Positions 7,039 to 15,690 of a stretch of DNA of 36,175 bases are shown piece after piece; the stretch's first letter is position 1, and each line of letters starts with the position of its first letter. A program made the translations under genes and the position numbers. The notes beneath the pieces were generated by a model. The model saw nothing but the letters and a program-made list of their open reading frames with translations. It did no database searches and was not told the origin of the DNA. The stretch is from CAYYYP01 sp964475985 (GTDB taxonomy: Bacteria > Bdellovibrionota > UBA1018 > CAYHWW01), in assembly GCA_964475985.1 (NCBI GenBank), contig CAYYYP010000036.1:1-36175 (forward strand), in the 5' to 3' direction.

Positions 7039-7788
7039 GTGCTTTCCAAATTCAAATACTCTTTTTCAGTCGCAGTTTTCTTGTCCTCAGCCTTCGCTCT
7101 AGCGACGCCTTGCGCCGGTTATCTTACCCAGGATCGATCTGAATATGCTGAGCTCCAAAGCCTTTTGGTTAGCAGCGATGGCAATTGGGCATTGCACACA
7201 AAAAATACCCAAGACTTGCATACGCTTTTAGAGGGTTTTGTGCCGGTATCGTATGCGCAAAGGCGCTGGCTTTTGAGACAACTTTTTAGCGCTGAGAGCG
7301 CAGCAACGATGGACGTCGGCGACGCTCCTAAATATTTTGCCAATCGACTGGGCACAAGTTTGGCGGGTGCTTCTCGTTTGAATGACACGGATGAGGAAGG
7401 TGAATTTATTTTATTGAAGGCCTTGCGAAGTTTGGACTCTTTTTCCGATGGACTGCCCCTGAGCCCTGAACTACGAGCCGAATTGATCACACTTTTAGAA
7501 ACACCGGAAGCTAGGGAGGCGTTTCAAAATCTAGCGGCAAAGCCAGTTGAGCGGATCCGGCAGATCCTCGCTAGCCGTTTGCCCGCAGATCCCCAGAGAA
7601 GATCACGACTGATTTCAAGAGTTTTTCCTCTTTGGTTTGCCACAGCCTTGGATTACGAAAGTGAGTCTTTTGCTTACAGATTGTTAGAACTCTTAGCGAG
7701 CTCAGGCCAGCTTACTGAGCGCGACGTGGCTAACCAGTTCCTTGTTGTGCAACTCATTGAAGATGTTACGCCTGTGATCACTCCATAA
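7039..7788 (+). CDS. Exported helical protein of unknown function
   Basis: I chose GTG at 7039 because AGGAG lies eight bases upstream; an in-frame TTG at 7018 lies before that site. The 249-residue product begins MLSKFKYSFSVAVFLSSAFA, a clear signal peptide probably cut near ALA or CAG. The rest is mostly helical with short repeated helix pairs (LSPELRAELITLLETPEAR, YRLLELLASSGQLTERD), suggestive of a HEAT/ARM-like solenoid, but I do not recognise a family. It is the first of several exported helical proteins in this block and is divergent from the 468-aa protein. The 270 bases that follow it are non-coding and contain hairpins. Confidence 0.75.
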   Translation: MLSKFKYSFSVAVFLSSAFALATPCAGYLTQDRSEYAELQSLLVSSDGNWALHTKNTQDLHTLLEGFVPVSYAQRRWLLRQLFSAESAATMDVGDAPKYFANRLGTSLAGASRLNDTDEEGEFILLKALRSLDSFSDGLPLSPELRAELITLLETPEAREAFQNLAAKPVERIRQILASRLPADPQRRSRLISRVFPLWFATALDYESESFAYRLLELLASSGQLTERDVANQFLVVQLIEDVTPVITP

Positions 7789-7894
7789 CGGAGTTCGCCT
7801 CAGAAGGAAGATTCCCGTGGGCGCTCGGTCAATCCTATTATCAAACGGCCATTTTTTTGACGAAAGCATTCAAGGACATGCATCGGGACCATGA

Positions 7895-7927
7895 TTGGTG
7901 CATGGGTGGAAACCCATTGGCAACCAA
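7895..7927. repeat. Stem-loop upstream of brnTA
   Basis: TTGGT (7895-7899) pairs with ACCAA (7923-7927), and ATGGGT with ACCCAT around GGAA (7902-7917). It lies in the gap between the exported helical protein and brnT. There is no T-run, so it is not an ordinary terminator. Confidence 0.4.
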
Positions 7928-7954
7928 AGTTCCAACATTTCCATCATTTCTTCG

Positions 7955-8002
7955 CCTTAGTGCCTAACGACGTCCTTTTCGCGGGTTAGGGCGCAGAAGG
8001 CA
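7955..8002. repeat. Compound hairpin upstream of brnTA
   Basis: GCCTT pairs with AAGGC on the outside and CCTAAC (7963-7968) with GTTAGG (7985-7990) inside. The inner arms resemble integron attC core sites, but the total is too short for an attC. Function unknown. Confidence 0.4.
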
Positions 8003-8023
8003 CATTCATCCAACACTATTCCC

Positions 8024-8051
8024 TTGAATGTACATACAAAATATGTACAAT
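8024..8051 (+). promoter_or_regulatory. brnTA promoter with embedded TGTACATA palindromic operator
   Basis: TTGAAT (8024-8029), 16 bases, then TACAAT (8046-8051). Between and over these lies a perfect 8-bp inverted repeat, TGTACATA (8029-8036) and TATGTACA (8042-8049), with a five-base spacer. It covers the spacer and the -10, as expected for autorepression by a ribbon-helix-helix antitoxin. The -10 ends seven bases before the brnT ATG and no Shine-Dalgarno exists, so brnT is predicted to be translated from a leaderless message. Confidence 0.65.
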
Positions 8052-8058
8052 ATATAAT

Positions 8059-8340
8059 ATGCGATTTGAATGGGACCTTAAAAAGAACAAGGCAAATATC
8101 AAAAAGCACGGGGTCTCTTTTGAGGAGGCTCAAACTGTGTTTTTTGACCCGCTAGCTAAAGTAGCTGATGATCCAGATCATTCTTCACAGGAAGACAGAT
8201 TTATCGCCGTTGGCCATAGCTCGTTTCATCGAGTTTTGTTGGTTGTTCACTGTTTTCGAGAAAAAGGTTCTACCATTCGGATCGTCAGTGCCCGAAAACT
8301 TACAAAATCAGAACGAGAACAGTATGAGGAAAATTTATGA
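8059..8340 (+). CDS. brnT: BrnT-type toxin (RelE-like ribonuclease)
   Basis: Toxin of the BrnT/BrnA type II toxin-antitoxin family; BrnT folds like RelE and cleaves RNA to stop translation. The family N-terminus is clear: FEWDLKKNKANIKKHGVSFE, then EAQTVFFDP, and RFIAVGHS, RVLLVVHCFRE, IRIVSARKLTKSERE, matching the BrnT core with its conserved His, Arg and C-terminal ISARxAtxxER pattern. The length (93 aa) is normal. Toxin precedes antitoxin, as is usual for brnTA, and the two frames overlap by four bases (ATGA). The start at 8059 fits the family N-terminus although no ribosome-binding site precedes it. Confidence 0.92.
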   Translation: MRFEWDLKKNKANIKKHGVSFEEAQTVFFDPLAKVADDPDHSSQEDRFIAVGHSSFHRVLLVVHCFREKGSTIRIVSARKLTKSEREQYEENL

Positions 8341-8561
8341 AAAAAAACTACGATTTGAAGAAAATGAAATGGAAGCCCAATCCTTATCTAAAGCTTTTGA
8401 AAAAGCCGGTTACGGTCCGCTTTGACCAAGATGTGATTGAGTATTTTAAAGCTTTGAGTCAAGCAGAAGGAGTTCCGTACCAAACTTTGATGAATCAGTT
8501 TCTGAGGTATTGTGTTGAGAGCCATTTGAAACCAAAAACAGAATGGCGAAAGGCATCTTAA
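8337..8561 (+). CDS. brnA: BrnA-type antitoxin (ribbon-helix-helix)
   Basis: Antitoxin partner of BrnT: it binds the toxin and represses the operon. The C-terminal half has a ribbon-helix-helix pattern, PVTVRFDQDVIEYFKALSQA then GVPYQTLMNQFLRYCV, typical of BrnA/DUF4415. The Lys-rich N-terminal part (about 1-25) is the usual toxin-binding region. At 74 aa it is compact for the family. The ATG overlaps the brnT stop (ATGA), giving translational coupling. The palindrome in the promoter is the probable binding site. The pair sits alone between exported-protein genes and its start regions look unlike the neighbours', consistent with horizontal acquisition. Confidence 0.85.
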   Translation: MKKNYDLKKMKWKPNPYLKLLKKPVTVRFDQDVIEYFKALSQAEGVPYQTLMNQFLRYCVESHLKPKTEWRKAS

Positions 8562-8735
8562 AAGTCTCACTTAGCTAATCCTTAAATTTTGGTCGAAGCA
8601 CGCGATCTGTGTGCCTTTGTGGGTAATGGCGGCGGCTTTTAAGTAACCCATAATCACAAGTCTTTGTGCAAATCCGATAGGCGCTTACTTCATGAACCAT
8701 CGGAAAGGGTTCGTAACTCATACCCACCCTCCTCA

Positions 8736-11700
8736 TCACCGATTCGATGCGCTCGGAGGCGCAGGAACCATGTCTAGAAATTCCTGACAATTCCTTGCCT
8801 CGTGTTTTGATCTAAAAAGCGCATTGTTTATTAAACGCTCGATTACGTATCCCAAGAAAGACTCCAAGGCTTTCCCCTCCATTCTTTTCGACCGCAGCTC
8901 GTGGGTGACTGGGTCTCTTTCAAACTCTTGAGGGTACATATCTTCCAAAACATCGAGAATGGTCTGCGCACGAAACGCATCCATAATTTTAATAAAGCTT
9001 TCCTTCTCCATAAGGCTAATCGTCTTAGATTTGAAAAGGTGTCGGACGGTTCGATTTAACTTTGGTACTTCTGACGAAACTTCATCCTCACCGTCATAAC
9101 CTGGAGAATAATTGCGGATCTCCGAGAGAATAAGCCCCAGTTTACTTTGAAAACTACGTCTCGCAGATTCGGTCAACTTACGGCGATAAACTGCTTTTAA
9201 AACCACAATTGAATCTATATGGGCAAATAATCCAAGGTCATCATCTTGCGTCAATGAAACCAACTTCAACTGTTGCTCCGTGGTGAGTGTTGGTCTCATT
9301 GCCATCAGGGCTTCCAGAAGACTCCGGCGCTGATAGGGGTCTAATTCCTTTTCAAAGTGATCCAGCAAAACCGTTATTTTTGAACTACGCCGATAAAGAA
9401 AAGCTAGCGTTCTAAACGCCCGTGATCGTATCCAAGCATCGGGATTTTCTAGGAGGTTCACTAAAAAATTTTGAACAGTTGTCCCGCCGGATTGGGCAGC
9501 GACGGAAAGTTTTTCTATAAATAAGGACGCCCAAGTAGGATGTGCGGAGCTGGATATAATTTGCATTAATCTTTGGGTAAACCAAGGGTTGGGCGACCAT
9601 GCGGCAAGCCGCCTCGGAGCACCCGCCGGCGCATCAAAGAATTCGTCAGTAACCGCTAAAGGCTGCATCGCCTCACTGACCGCTTGATTCCTGGTATGGG
9701 CGGACAGCAAAAAGCCTTGAAGGGCGTCTCGATAATGTCCATTTTCCGACTTTAAACGCCCTGCCATATGTTCAAGCAAAAGGTCATTGGAATGAAAAGC
9801 GTCGTAGCAATGCCCGTATTGGTGAAGGGTCGCATAAAAAAGGCCCTGACCCCGGCTGCGATCTTCCTCGAAGCCCATACTGCGCCCATGCCGGTATAAA
9901 GGCATGGTGAGCCAGAGTTCAGTAAAGAACTGAATCACCTTCGGATTCCGTGACGCCATGATGTAGTTGAGTGCACGGGTTGAGGAAAATAAATACGGGT
10001 GGGATTCACAGAAATCTTTTAACGGTCGGTAACGGTCGGATTTCGATTTTGCGCCACTCCACTCTTCATAAAGTTTTGTAAGTTCTTCATCACCGGCAAT
10101 CGTGAAGAGAAGTGGGATAAACTCAGGGTCGGGGTTTAATACGGCCAAGCTGAGCGCGCCTAGAAAAACGCTATCGGCGTCTTTCAGGGAAAGCCATTCC
10201 GCGCCTTCAAAGCTGAAAGCCAACTGAGCTTTATGCCAATAGTTTTTGTTGGCGAGAATATGGGCCACGACATCTACTGGCCTTGTTGCCATTTCTTCGG
10301 GTAAACCTGCTAGCTTTGCTAAGGCTTGGGCCATGACCGCCGTCGGGTCAAATCCGGTTCTATCTTTCGCTGCCCAAAGCGCGTCAAGCATTTCATGAAG
10401 TCCGTTTAGCGATTTAAAAAATGTGCGGTCATCCATCGCATATTCTTTGCCCCCAAGCGTATATTTAGTTTCTTTGACCCTAGCAACATAGCCAGTGATG
10501 ATCTCTCGGAGCCGCTGGGCGGTGAATACGGAAGGCAGAAGCGCTGCCAGGCGGGAATACAATTGATCCTTATTTTCCGATAAACTGACGATTAGAAAAA
10601 GTTCCTCTTCTGGTGACTCCAGCTGATTGCGCACTTCAATATGCCGGTTATTGATCCGTCGGATTAAACCTTTCTGATTGATATTCTGGAAGGAGACCCT
10701 GGATATCCTTGGATCCTCTAAATAATTCACGTGCCGGCTCCAACCTTGCGCTAAACGAAATAAATTTAATAGCTTAAGGTCGTCCTCCGCAAAATCTTGA
10801 TCACGACTCAAGTGAAACTGGTAGGCCGGTGCCCTGGCTTCCAAGGATTCGTGGGAGGCGACACTTCGGGGGTGCTGCATCCAATCCCAGACATCCATCG
10901 TTGCACCGAAGCTTTGGAGATCTGCAAAATACTTGTGCTCGTCGTTATACGGTTTACGATTCCTAAATTCAGCGATTTCGGCGCCATTGTCCGGGAAGAT
11001 GAGATCATAATCATATTCAATGTTCTCAAAACTTCGGCTTAATCTACGGGAGGCAACAACATCGTCTTTAAAAGAGAGGTATCGAAGATCTACGGCTTTC
11101 AACATGACCAACCGGATTTTGTCGCGTGCCGATAGACGATTGATGTCCACCGCTTCTCGCCGCTGGTTTAAAGAAAACATGGAATTCCAGCGGCGCTGAA
11201 CTTCTTCCCATTCCATCCGCGCTTTCACGTTCGAAGAGAGTTCAAGTTCGATTGGCATGTCGCTAGCGGCAGAAGATCGCAGCGGCGTACCATTAGAATC
11301 CAAAATCGTACCGGCAGGCAGGGCAGGCCCAGCCTTATGTCTGGGGCGCATCTCATTTGGCTTCTCAAAACTAAACCGAAGGTAAAGTAGGCCGTCCGTG
11401 AGTTGCTTTCGCATCCCCAGCGGTAAAGTGACGAGGTTCCTTGTGTCATCTAGGTACCGTCGCACCATTTCGACAGGAATCCCTGCCACTAGATCCGGAT
11501 GCCGGAGTTGATAGGTCCTAAAATCCATTAAACCAGTTAAATTAGAGAGCGGGCCGTCCGGGATTTCGAGTTCGCTACCAATCTTATAGCCTCGTTCCTG
11601 GAAAACACGATGAACGTAATCTCGCTGCATATCCGTGAGTGTGGCTTCAGCCTGAAAGCTCAATAGTACCATCACGGCGACCATTGCGGTTCTTAAGGAA

Positions 11701-11747
11701 GTTTTAGAAAACCGCCAGGAGGCTAGCCCATTCCATATATTCATCAT
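8736..11747 (-). CDS. Large exported helical-repeat protein (1003 aa), unknown function
   Basis: The largest gene in the window. It begins with two consecutive ATGs, a basic stretch and a hydrophobic segment (MVAVMVLLSFQAEA, cut near residue 35), so it is exported. Nearly the whole protein is predicted helical. A HEAT-like section at about 755-860 has paired helices such as NPDAWIRSRAFRTLAFL and DPYQRRSLLEALMAM. A His-rich spot (LHQYGHCYDAFHSN, about 637-650) recalls a metal site but matches no motif I can name. No membrane helices follow the signal peptide. It is followed downstream by nothing on its strand for over 150 bases and preceded on the same strand by two other exported proteins, possibly as a loose operon (75-base gap). 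Function unknown. Confidence 0.8.
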   Translation of the reverse strand: MMNIWNGLASWRFSKTSLRTAMVAVMVLLSFQAEATLTDMQRDYVHRVFQERGYKIGSELEIPDGPLSNLTGLMDFRTYQLRHPDLVAGIPVEMVRRYLDDTRNLVTLPLGMRKQLTDGLLYLRFSFEKPNEMRPRHKAGPALPAGTILDSNGTPLRSSAASDMPIELELSSNVKARMEWEEVQRRWNSMFSLNQRREAVDINRLSARDKIRLVMLKAVDLRYLSFKDDVVASRRLSRSFENIEYDYDLIFPDNGAEIAEFRNRKPYNDEHKYFADLQSFGATMDVWDWMQHPRSVASHESLEARAPAYQFHLSRDQDFAEDDLKLLNLFRLAQGWSRHVNYLEDPRISRVSFQNINQKGLIRRINNRHIEVRNQLESPEEELFLIVSLSENKDQLYSRLAALLPSVFTAQRLREIITGYVARVKETKYTLGGKEYAMDDRTFFKSLNGLHEMLDALWAAKDRTGFDPTAVMAQALAKLAGLPEEMATRPVDVVAHILANKNYWHKAQLAFSFEGAEWLSLKDADSVFLGALSLAVLNPDPEFIPLLFTIAGDEELTKLYEEWSGAKSKSDRYRPLKDFCESHPYLFSSTRALNYIMASRNPKVIQFFTELWLTMPLYRHGRSMGFEEDRSRGQGLFYATLHQYGHCYDAFHSNDLLLEHMAGRLKSENGHYRDALQGFLLSAHTRNQAVSEAMQPLAVTDEFFDAPAGAPRRLAAWSPNPWFTQRLMQIISSSAHPTWASLFIEKLSVAAQSGGTTVQNFLVNLLENPDAWIRSRAFRTLAFLYRRSSKITVLLDHFEKELDPYQRRSLLEALMAMRPTLTTEQQLKLVSLTQDDDLGLFAHIDSIVVLKAVYRRKLTESARRSFQSKLGLILSEIRNYSPGYDGEDEVSSEVPKLNRTVRHLFKSKTISLMEKESFIKIMDAFRAQTILDVLEDMYPQEFERDPVTHELRSKRMEGKALESFLGYVIERLINNALFRSKHEARNCQEFLDMVPAPPSASNR

Positions 11748-11821
11748 GGGCTACGCACCTAGCATAGGTAAGTAGCTAAAATAAATTTATAAATTATTTT
11801 TAGTTACTCAAAAGCAACCGT

Positions 11822-13162
11822 CTAAAGAAAGGTGCCTTGGACCGGGAAAAAATCCGGTGGTCCCTTCGGATAAAATGATTTTGGAAAATTGGTACTTACA
11901 TCCGCCTCCACGACGAATGGCCTTGGGAACCCACCCGGTTCCGAAGGTGGAAGCCACATCAAATCAATGGCACCGCGCACTTGCACCAGTACCGAAAGGC
12001 CGCCTTGGCGATACCGCATCAAAAGATACGCCATCTCACGGGTAATGAGATCTTCCACATATGCCTTGAATGATTCCTGTTTATCTTTATCAATATCAAA
12101 AATTTCAAAGAGAGGATCATACATATGGGGTTCTTCAAGTTCGACGGCATTTGAGCGACCCGTAAAGTTTGAAAAATACCCGGACGATCCGATACGGGCA
12201 AACCAACGCACCCGCGCACTGTTGGGATCCGACTTCGCTAATCGAATGCGTCCGTGTAGAATGTTGCCTTCTGCCATGTGCCTAGTTTCATAGGAGCGGT
12301 TACGGTACTTGGTGGCGTCTACGTAACTCTCCATCATACCGCTGTCGAAACGCATCATTTTTGAACTGACTATGCGGGATAAAAGCTCATAAATCACATT
12401 CTCAGCTTTTTGTTTTGGAACGTAAATTCGAGCCAAATCCTGATCTGAATCAATGATAAAGCCTGCCGCCCTTAGGTACTCAGTCATTGAACGTTCAGGG
12501 TCAATATCGTTCGCTGTAGACAAAGTAATAATCACTTCCTGACTATCTCGTGGGTCTATGAAAACGACGCCATCACCTAACCCACTGGCGTTTTTCTTAA
12601 ATACCATTTGGTCAACAAAAGTTCCGTTAGCAAACCCCGCTGCAATTTGCTGAAGGGTATAAGACCGCTTATGGTCCGCCACCATGGGCATGACACTGAG
12701 ATCACTTGCTTCGGCAAAGCTATAGGCCGCAGCATGCTCACGGCCAAAACGCCTAAGGAGTTCGTCTTTTCTTTGCTCAATATCCATTTGCCTGCGTGCT
12801 ATGGCCGTTTGGAGTAGCGAACGATCGGTCCTGACCGCATAGAACTGCTTTACCGTATCTATGGGACCTCCTTCCAAAAGACGACGCATCACATATTTTT
12901 CACCAAAAAGACGCTGGAATTCCCTTAAGGGAATTCTATGACCCACTGGGAACTGATGCCATGGAGGAGCCGCATAATTTCCTTCTAGGTTGGATGCACA
13001 AGCAAAGGGCGAGGTTGCAGCTGAATTGCGAGCCGAAGTGAAAAGCGACCTTAAAAACTTGGGCAAATCGGCACCGTAAAGATTGGATGCACTTAAGAGC
13101 GAGCTAAAGCACTGCAGTACGATTAAAAACCTTAACTGGTGGGTACTCTTTTGGGAAATCAC
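11822..13162 (-). CDS. Exported protein with ATP-grasp-like pattern, unknown function
   Basis: A 446-residue protein starting at GTG 13162, with no clear Shine-Dalgarno; TATGAT (13174-13179, minus strand) is 11 bases before it. The N-terminus has a basic region and hydrophobic stretch (LRFLIVLQCFSSLLSAS), a likely signal peptide. Three segments in order resemble an ATP-grasp fold: MVFKKNASGLGDGVVFID (about 186-203, nucleotide-loop-like), WFARIGSSGYFSNFTGR (about 318-334), and GAIDLMWLP followed by PFVVEADVST (about 396-424, where ATP-grasp enzymes have a metal-binding E-x-N). Here the third element has Glu-Ala-Asp rather than E-x-N. This is pattern inference, not a family match. It could be a non-enzymatic relative. 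Confidence 0.75.
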   Translation of the reverse strand: MISQKSTHQLRFLIVLQCFSSLLSASNLYGADLPKFLRSLFTSARNSAATSPFACASNLEGNYAAPPWHQFPVGHRIPLREFQRLFGEKYVMRRLLEGGPIDTVKQFYAVRTDRSLLQTAIARRQMDIEQRKDELLRRFGREHAAAYSFAEASDLSVMPMVADHKRSYTLQQIAAGFANGTFVDQMVFKKNASGLGDGVVFIDPRDSQEVIITLSTANDIDPERSMTEYLRAAGFIIDSDQDLARIYVPKQKAENVIYELLSRIVSSKMMRFDSGMMESYVDATKYRNRSYETRHMAEGNILHGRIRLAKSDPNSARVRWFARIGSSGYFSNFTGRSNAVELEEPHMYDPLFEIFDIDKDKQESFKAYVEDLITREMAYLLMRYRQGGLSVLVQVRGAIDLMWLPPSEPGGFPRPFVVEADVSTNFPKSFYPKGPPDFFPVQGTFL

Positions 13163-13229
13163 CGGCAGTATCTATCATAAATAATAAATATTTACTATAG
13201 GATGTCGCTGTTTCAATAAATTAGAGCGG

Positions 13230-14498
13230 CTAGGGCATGGGGGTGCAATTCAAGGGAAGTGCAGCCGTTATGCGCATGCCTCTTTGAATCGCTGTCGCGG
13301 TCGCTCTGAGATGGCCCTCGCCGTAAATGACCATGGTTCTTCTTCCGCCTCCAACTGAGTTTCTGATTTGATTCAGCAAGAAATTATTTCGTCGCAGAGT
13401 TGCGGCTAGAAATGCTTCATTAGATGGAAGTGGGGAGACGCCAGATGGCAATTGATCTGATGGCGTCATGTCAGTGTATGCGGTTTCCAAATTGAACTCT
13501 CGCCGATTAAAGTTTCTGTACCAACGAGAGAAGTCGGAAGGATTCTGAATTTGTGGGTTGCCGATTGAAAATTGTCTCAGCATCTGGGCGGCCGAAGTAA
13601 AAATTTCTGATAAGGAAGCATTTTGATTGCTTGAATGGATTTGTGCGATTGCGGACAGATACAACAACCCTTCGTCACTTGGAGGAATCAATCCTAAATT
13701 GGGTGGTTCCGCTCCCGCGACGGGAGTTCCATTCATTAGAGCAAGTCTGGCTAAATACGTTTGCTCGGACGTCATACTTTGTCGCGCATCAAGATAGAAA
13801 CGTACCGCATTATCGCATGTGAGTGGACCGTCAGGGACACCCTCCATGATGACCGCGTCTGGTCGTTCACGCTGAAATCTTTCGCGTAAAATTTGAAGCA
13901 ATCTGTCTTTCTGAATAGGATCTTCGATCGTGTAGATGTGACGAGACCCAAAAAAATCAAGATGATTGCCCGATTGCCCCAAGTGCAGCTCTTGCAATAA
14001 GCATCGTTCGGTTGGCAGTGGCAGCGATTCTGATGCTCTTATTTCCCAAACTGGGTCCGAAGGCCGCCTTCCACTTCTCGATACTGGGACGTTAATTCGA
14101 GCCTGATCATGGTAGCGACGCACAATGCTCAATAATCCATTGATGCTGCAGTCTGAACAGAATTGCATCAAGCGGGTAGGAAATGCATCGCTACCAATAA
14201 GGCTATCCACCGCAGAGAGCGGAGAGTGGCAAAGCCCCATGGCTTGATTGAACACGGATTGACGCAAAAATTCCTCGCTGCCATTTGGATCACATGGTGG
14301 GGCAGGCGGAATCACGGAATCATCGACTTGTTTGTGGATGGATATAATCGCGTTGACTACATTCTGAAGCACTGGGGAGGCTACGATCGCCGAGGCACTT
14401 CGCGGTGTAAAGACTTCACTGCAGAACATAAATGCGGTCAGATATGCCATTTTTCTAAAGCTGTATTGCGACAGTCGCTTTTGATCCGAATCAGCCAT
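13230..14498 (-). CDS. Exported TraB/TIKI/EreA-like protein with paired GxxH motifs
   Basis: I chose ATG 14498; an in-frame TTG sits one codon before. Residues are numbered from that TTG (the ATG is residue 2). A basic start followed by YLTAFMFCSEVFTPRSASA (about 20-38) is a signal peptide. The core fits the TraB/PrgY/TIKI and erythromycin-esterase/ChaN superfamily, whose members carry two GxxH motifs and conserved acidic residues in a metal-dependent or hydrolytic site: FFGSRHIYTI (GSRH, 185-188), PDAVIMEG (Glu220), PVAGAEPP (Glu265) and, near the C-terminus, MVIYGEGHL (GEGH, 394-397). Spacing and order match. TIKI proteins are metalloproteases; EreA opens macrolide rings. Which activity this has is not known. 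It lies 67 bases before the ATP-grasp-like gene on the same strand and may share a transcript. Confidence 0.8.
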   Translation of the reverse strand: MADSDQKRLSQYSFRKMAYLTAFMFCSEVFTPRSASAIVASPVLQNVVNAIISIHKQVDDSVIPPAPPCDPNGSEEFLRQSVFNQAMGLCHSPLSAVDSLIGSDAFPTRLMQFCSDCSINGLLSIVRRYHDQARINVPVSRSGRRPSDPVWEIRASESLPLPTERCLLQELHLGQSGNHLDFFGSRHIYTIEDPIQKDRLLQILRERFQRERPDAVIMEGVPDGPLTCDNAVRFYLDARQSMTSEQTYLARLALMNGTPVAGAEPPNLGLIPPSDEGLLYLSAIAQIHSSNQNASLSEIFTSAAQMLRQFSIGNPQIQNPSDFSRWYRNFNRREFNLETAYTDMTPSDQLPSGVSPLPSNEAFLAATLRRNNFLLNQIRNSVGGGRRTMVIYGEGHLRATATAIQRGMRITAALPLNCTPMP

Positions 14499-14677
14499 CA
14501 ATGCCTATTTTATCCGAATTCTATGGTATGGCCTTGCGTTAGTCCTGAAGCGCAATCTTTCAGCTCAGGAAACGGCAATTTATTTCCAGGATAAAAACGA
14601 ATTTAATGAATTGCGAGCATCAAACTTGCCCATTCCAAAAAACCCATAAACCGTTATTATTTTAATGGGGGTCCGTC

Positions 14678-15280
14678 ATGAAAAATTTCCTATGGGCAAC
14701 GAACGTATTCGCATTGCTAACGTTGCTGGCATCACTCGCTTCGGCCCAACAGCCAAGGCCTGCTCGACCCACCCCGGCTCGACCCGACCCAGCTTTACGT
14801 TTGCCGGAGGTCCCGCCAAACACCAGTCTTTGTGACCTTGCCCCAGGCTCTCCAGTTATTTTTCCTCAAGATGTACGCATCGAGGCCGGCTCGGACGAAA
14901 AATGTGAGCACACAGGGCTAATAGCGTGTTGTATAAAGCTACCGCATCAAATTCATACTCAGTTTCAAGCTGGTTCGCCGCAGGAGCACCTCTACCAACG
15001 GGATCGGGTGCGCATCATTCAAGCTGGCACCTTGCGGGTGACTAGCTCCCGCGAAGGTTGTGAGGAGAGAAGAAATACCATTTGGATTCGTACCCCCGGC
15101 AATCATGAGATTTACCTGGAATGTACTAGGAATTCCGTAGGACCCCTCTTAACCGGACAGGCGCATCAATTTTTCGGCGGCCTTTCCTTCCGGGGCACTC
15201 CCTTGCCACCGCGGCCCGCAGGCTCAGTGAATATCCGAAAACCAGAAGATGTGTCAGGGCCTGGCATCAAAGCCGAATAA
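14678..15280 (+). CDS. Small exported cysteine-containing protein
   Basis: A 200-residue protein, not recognised. The signal peptide is clear (KNFLWATNVFALLTLLASL, cleavage after ASA before QQ). A Pro/Ala/Arg-rich linker follows (QPRPARPTPARPDPA), then a compact β-looking domain with six cysteines (including a CC pair in LIACCIKL), which could form three disulfides in the periplasm or outside. GGGGG-type Shine-Dalgarno just before ATG 14678 supports the start. Its neighbour upstream diverges; downstream is a convergent cytoplasmic gene 11 bases away. Function unknown. Confidence 0.75.
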   Translation: MKNFLWATNVFALLTLLASLASAQQPRPARPTPARPDPALRLPEVPPNTSLCDLAPGSPVIFPQDVRIEAGSDEKCEHTGLIACCIKLPHQIHTQFQAGSPQEHLYQRDRVRIIQAGTLRVTSSREGCEERRNTIWIRTPGNHEIYLECTRNSVGPLLTGQAHQFFGGLSFRGTPLPPRPAGSVNIRKPEDVSGPGIKAE

Positions 15281-15291
15281 TGTAAATTCCT

Positions 15292-15690
15292 TCAATTCAA
15301 CAAAATCTGTTTTCGCAGCTCTCCTACTTGAAGACATAAGTTAGAGTCAAGATTTACAGCCTTTTCTAAGCCCGCCTTAAACGCCGGGTGATGCAAAGGG
15401 TCGATGAACGCGGCATGGACTTCTTCACCGATTTCTTTCTGAAACTTTTGCAGATTTGTCGTCTTATCGAAGATCGCTTCGTCAATGCGTACGATAAAAC
15501 CGGATAAAAGCCGCAGCCATTCAAAGTCACCGTGGGTCATGGCTAGGTTCAAAAGCTCGTAGGGAGAAAGCCGCACTCCGTAGAGATCTTCGTAAATTTT
15601 CTTTTGGAATTCCAAAAGCGATTTGTGAACGTCCAAAAGGACATTCCTTAAGTTTGTAAGTTCGGTTTTCGTGTTTTGGTCTAGACTCAT
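15292..15690 (-). CDS. Conserved helical-bundle hypothetical protein
   Basis: Start at ATG 15690 is set by a strong Shine-Dalgarno (GGAGAGG) and by the first 16 residues of the longer frame looking non-coding. The 132-residue protein is all-helical and cytoplasmic, with the pattern VHKSLLEFQKKIYE, LSPYELLNLAMTHGDFEWLR and LLSGFIVRIDEAI. I recall a widespread proteobacterial hypothetical family with helix-start-H-K-x-L-L and D-P-x-F-x-W-L-R-x-L-S-x-L-I-x-x-I-D-E; this fits well, but I know no function for it. It is the only clearly non-exported stand-alone gene in the exported block and is on the opposite strand to its flanking neighbours. Confidence 0.8.
   Translation of the reverse strand: MSLDQNTKTELTNLRNVLLDVHKSLLEFQKKIYEDLYGVRLSPYELLNLAMTHGDFEWLRLLSGFIVRIDEAIFDKTTNLQKFQKEIGEEVHAAFIDPLHHPAFKAGLEKAVNLDSNLCLQVGELRKQILLN

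Noticed and set aside
7955..8002. Integron attC site before brnTA
   Set aside because: Core arms CCTAAC/GTTAGG are suggestive, but the element is too short, the last base of the core fails the consensus and no integrase is seen.
8575..8790. 71-aa minus-strand frame after brnA
   Set aside because: No start signal, and it overlaps the 3' end of the 1003-aa gene in another frame. Composition is not protein-like.
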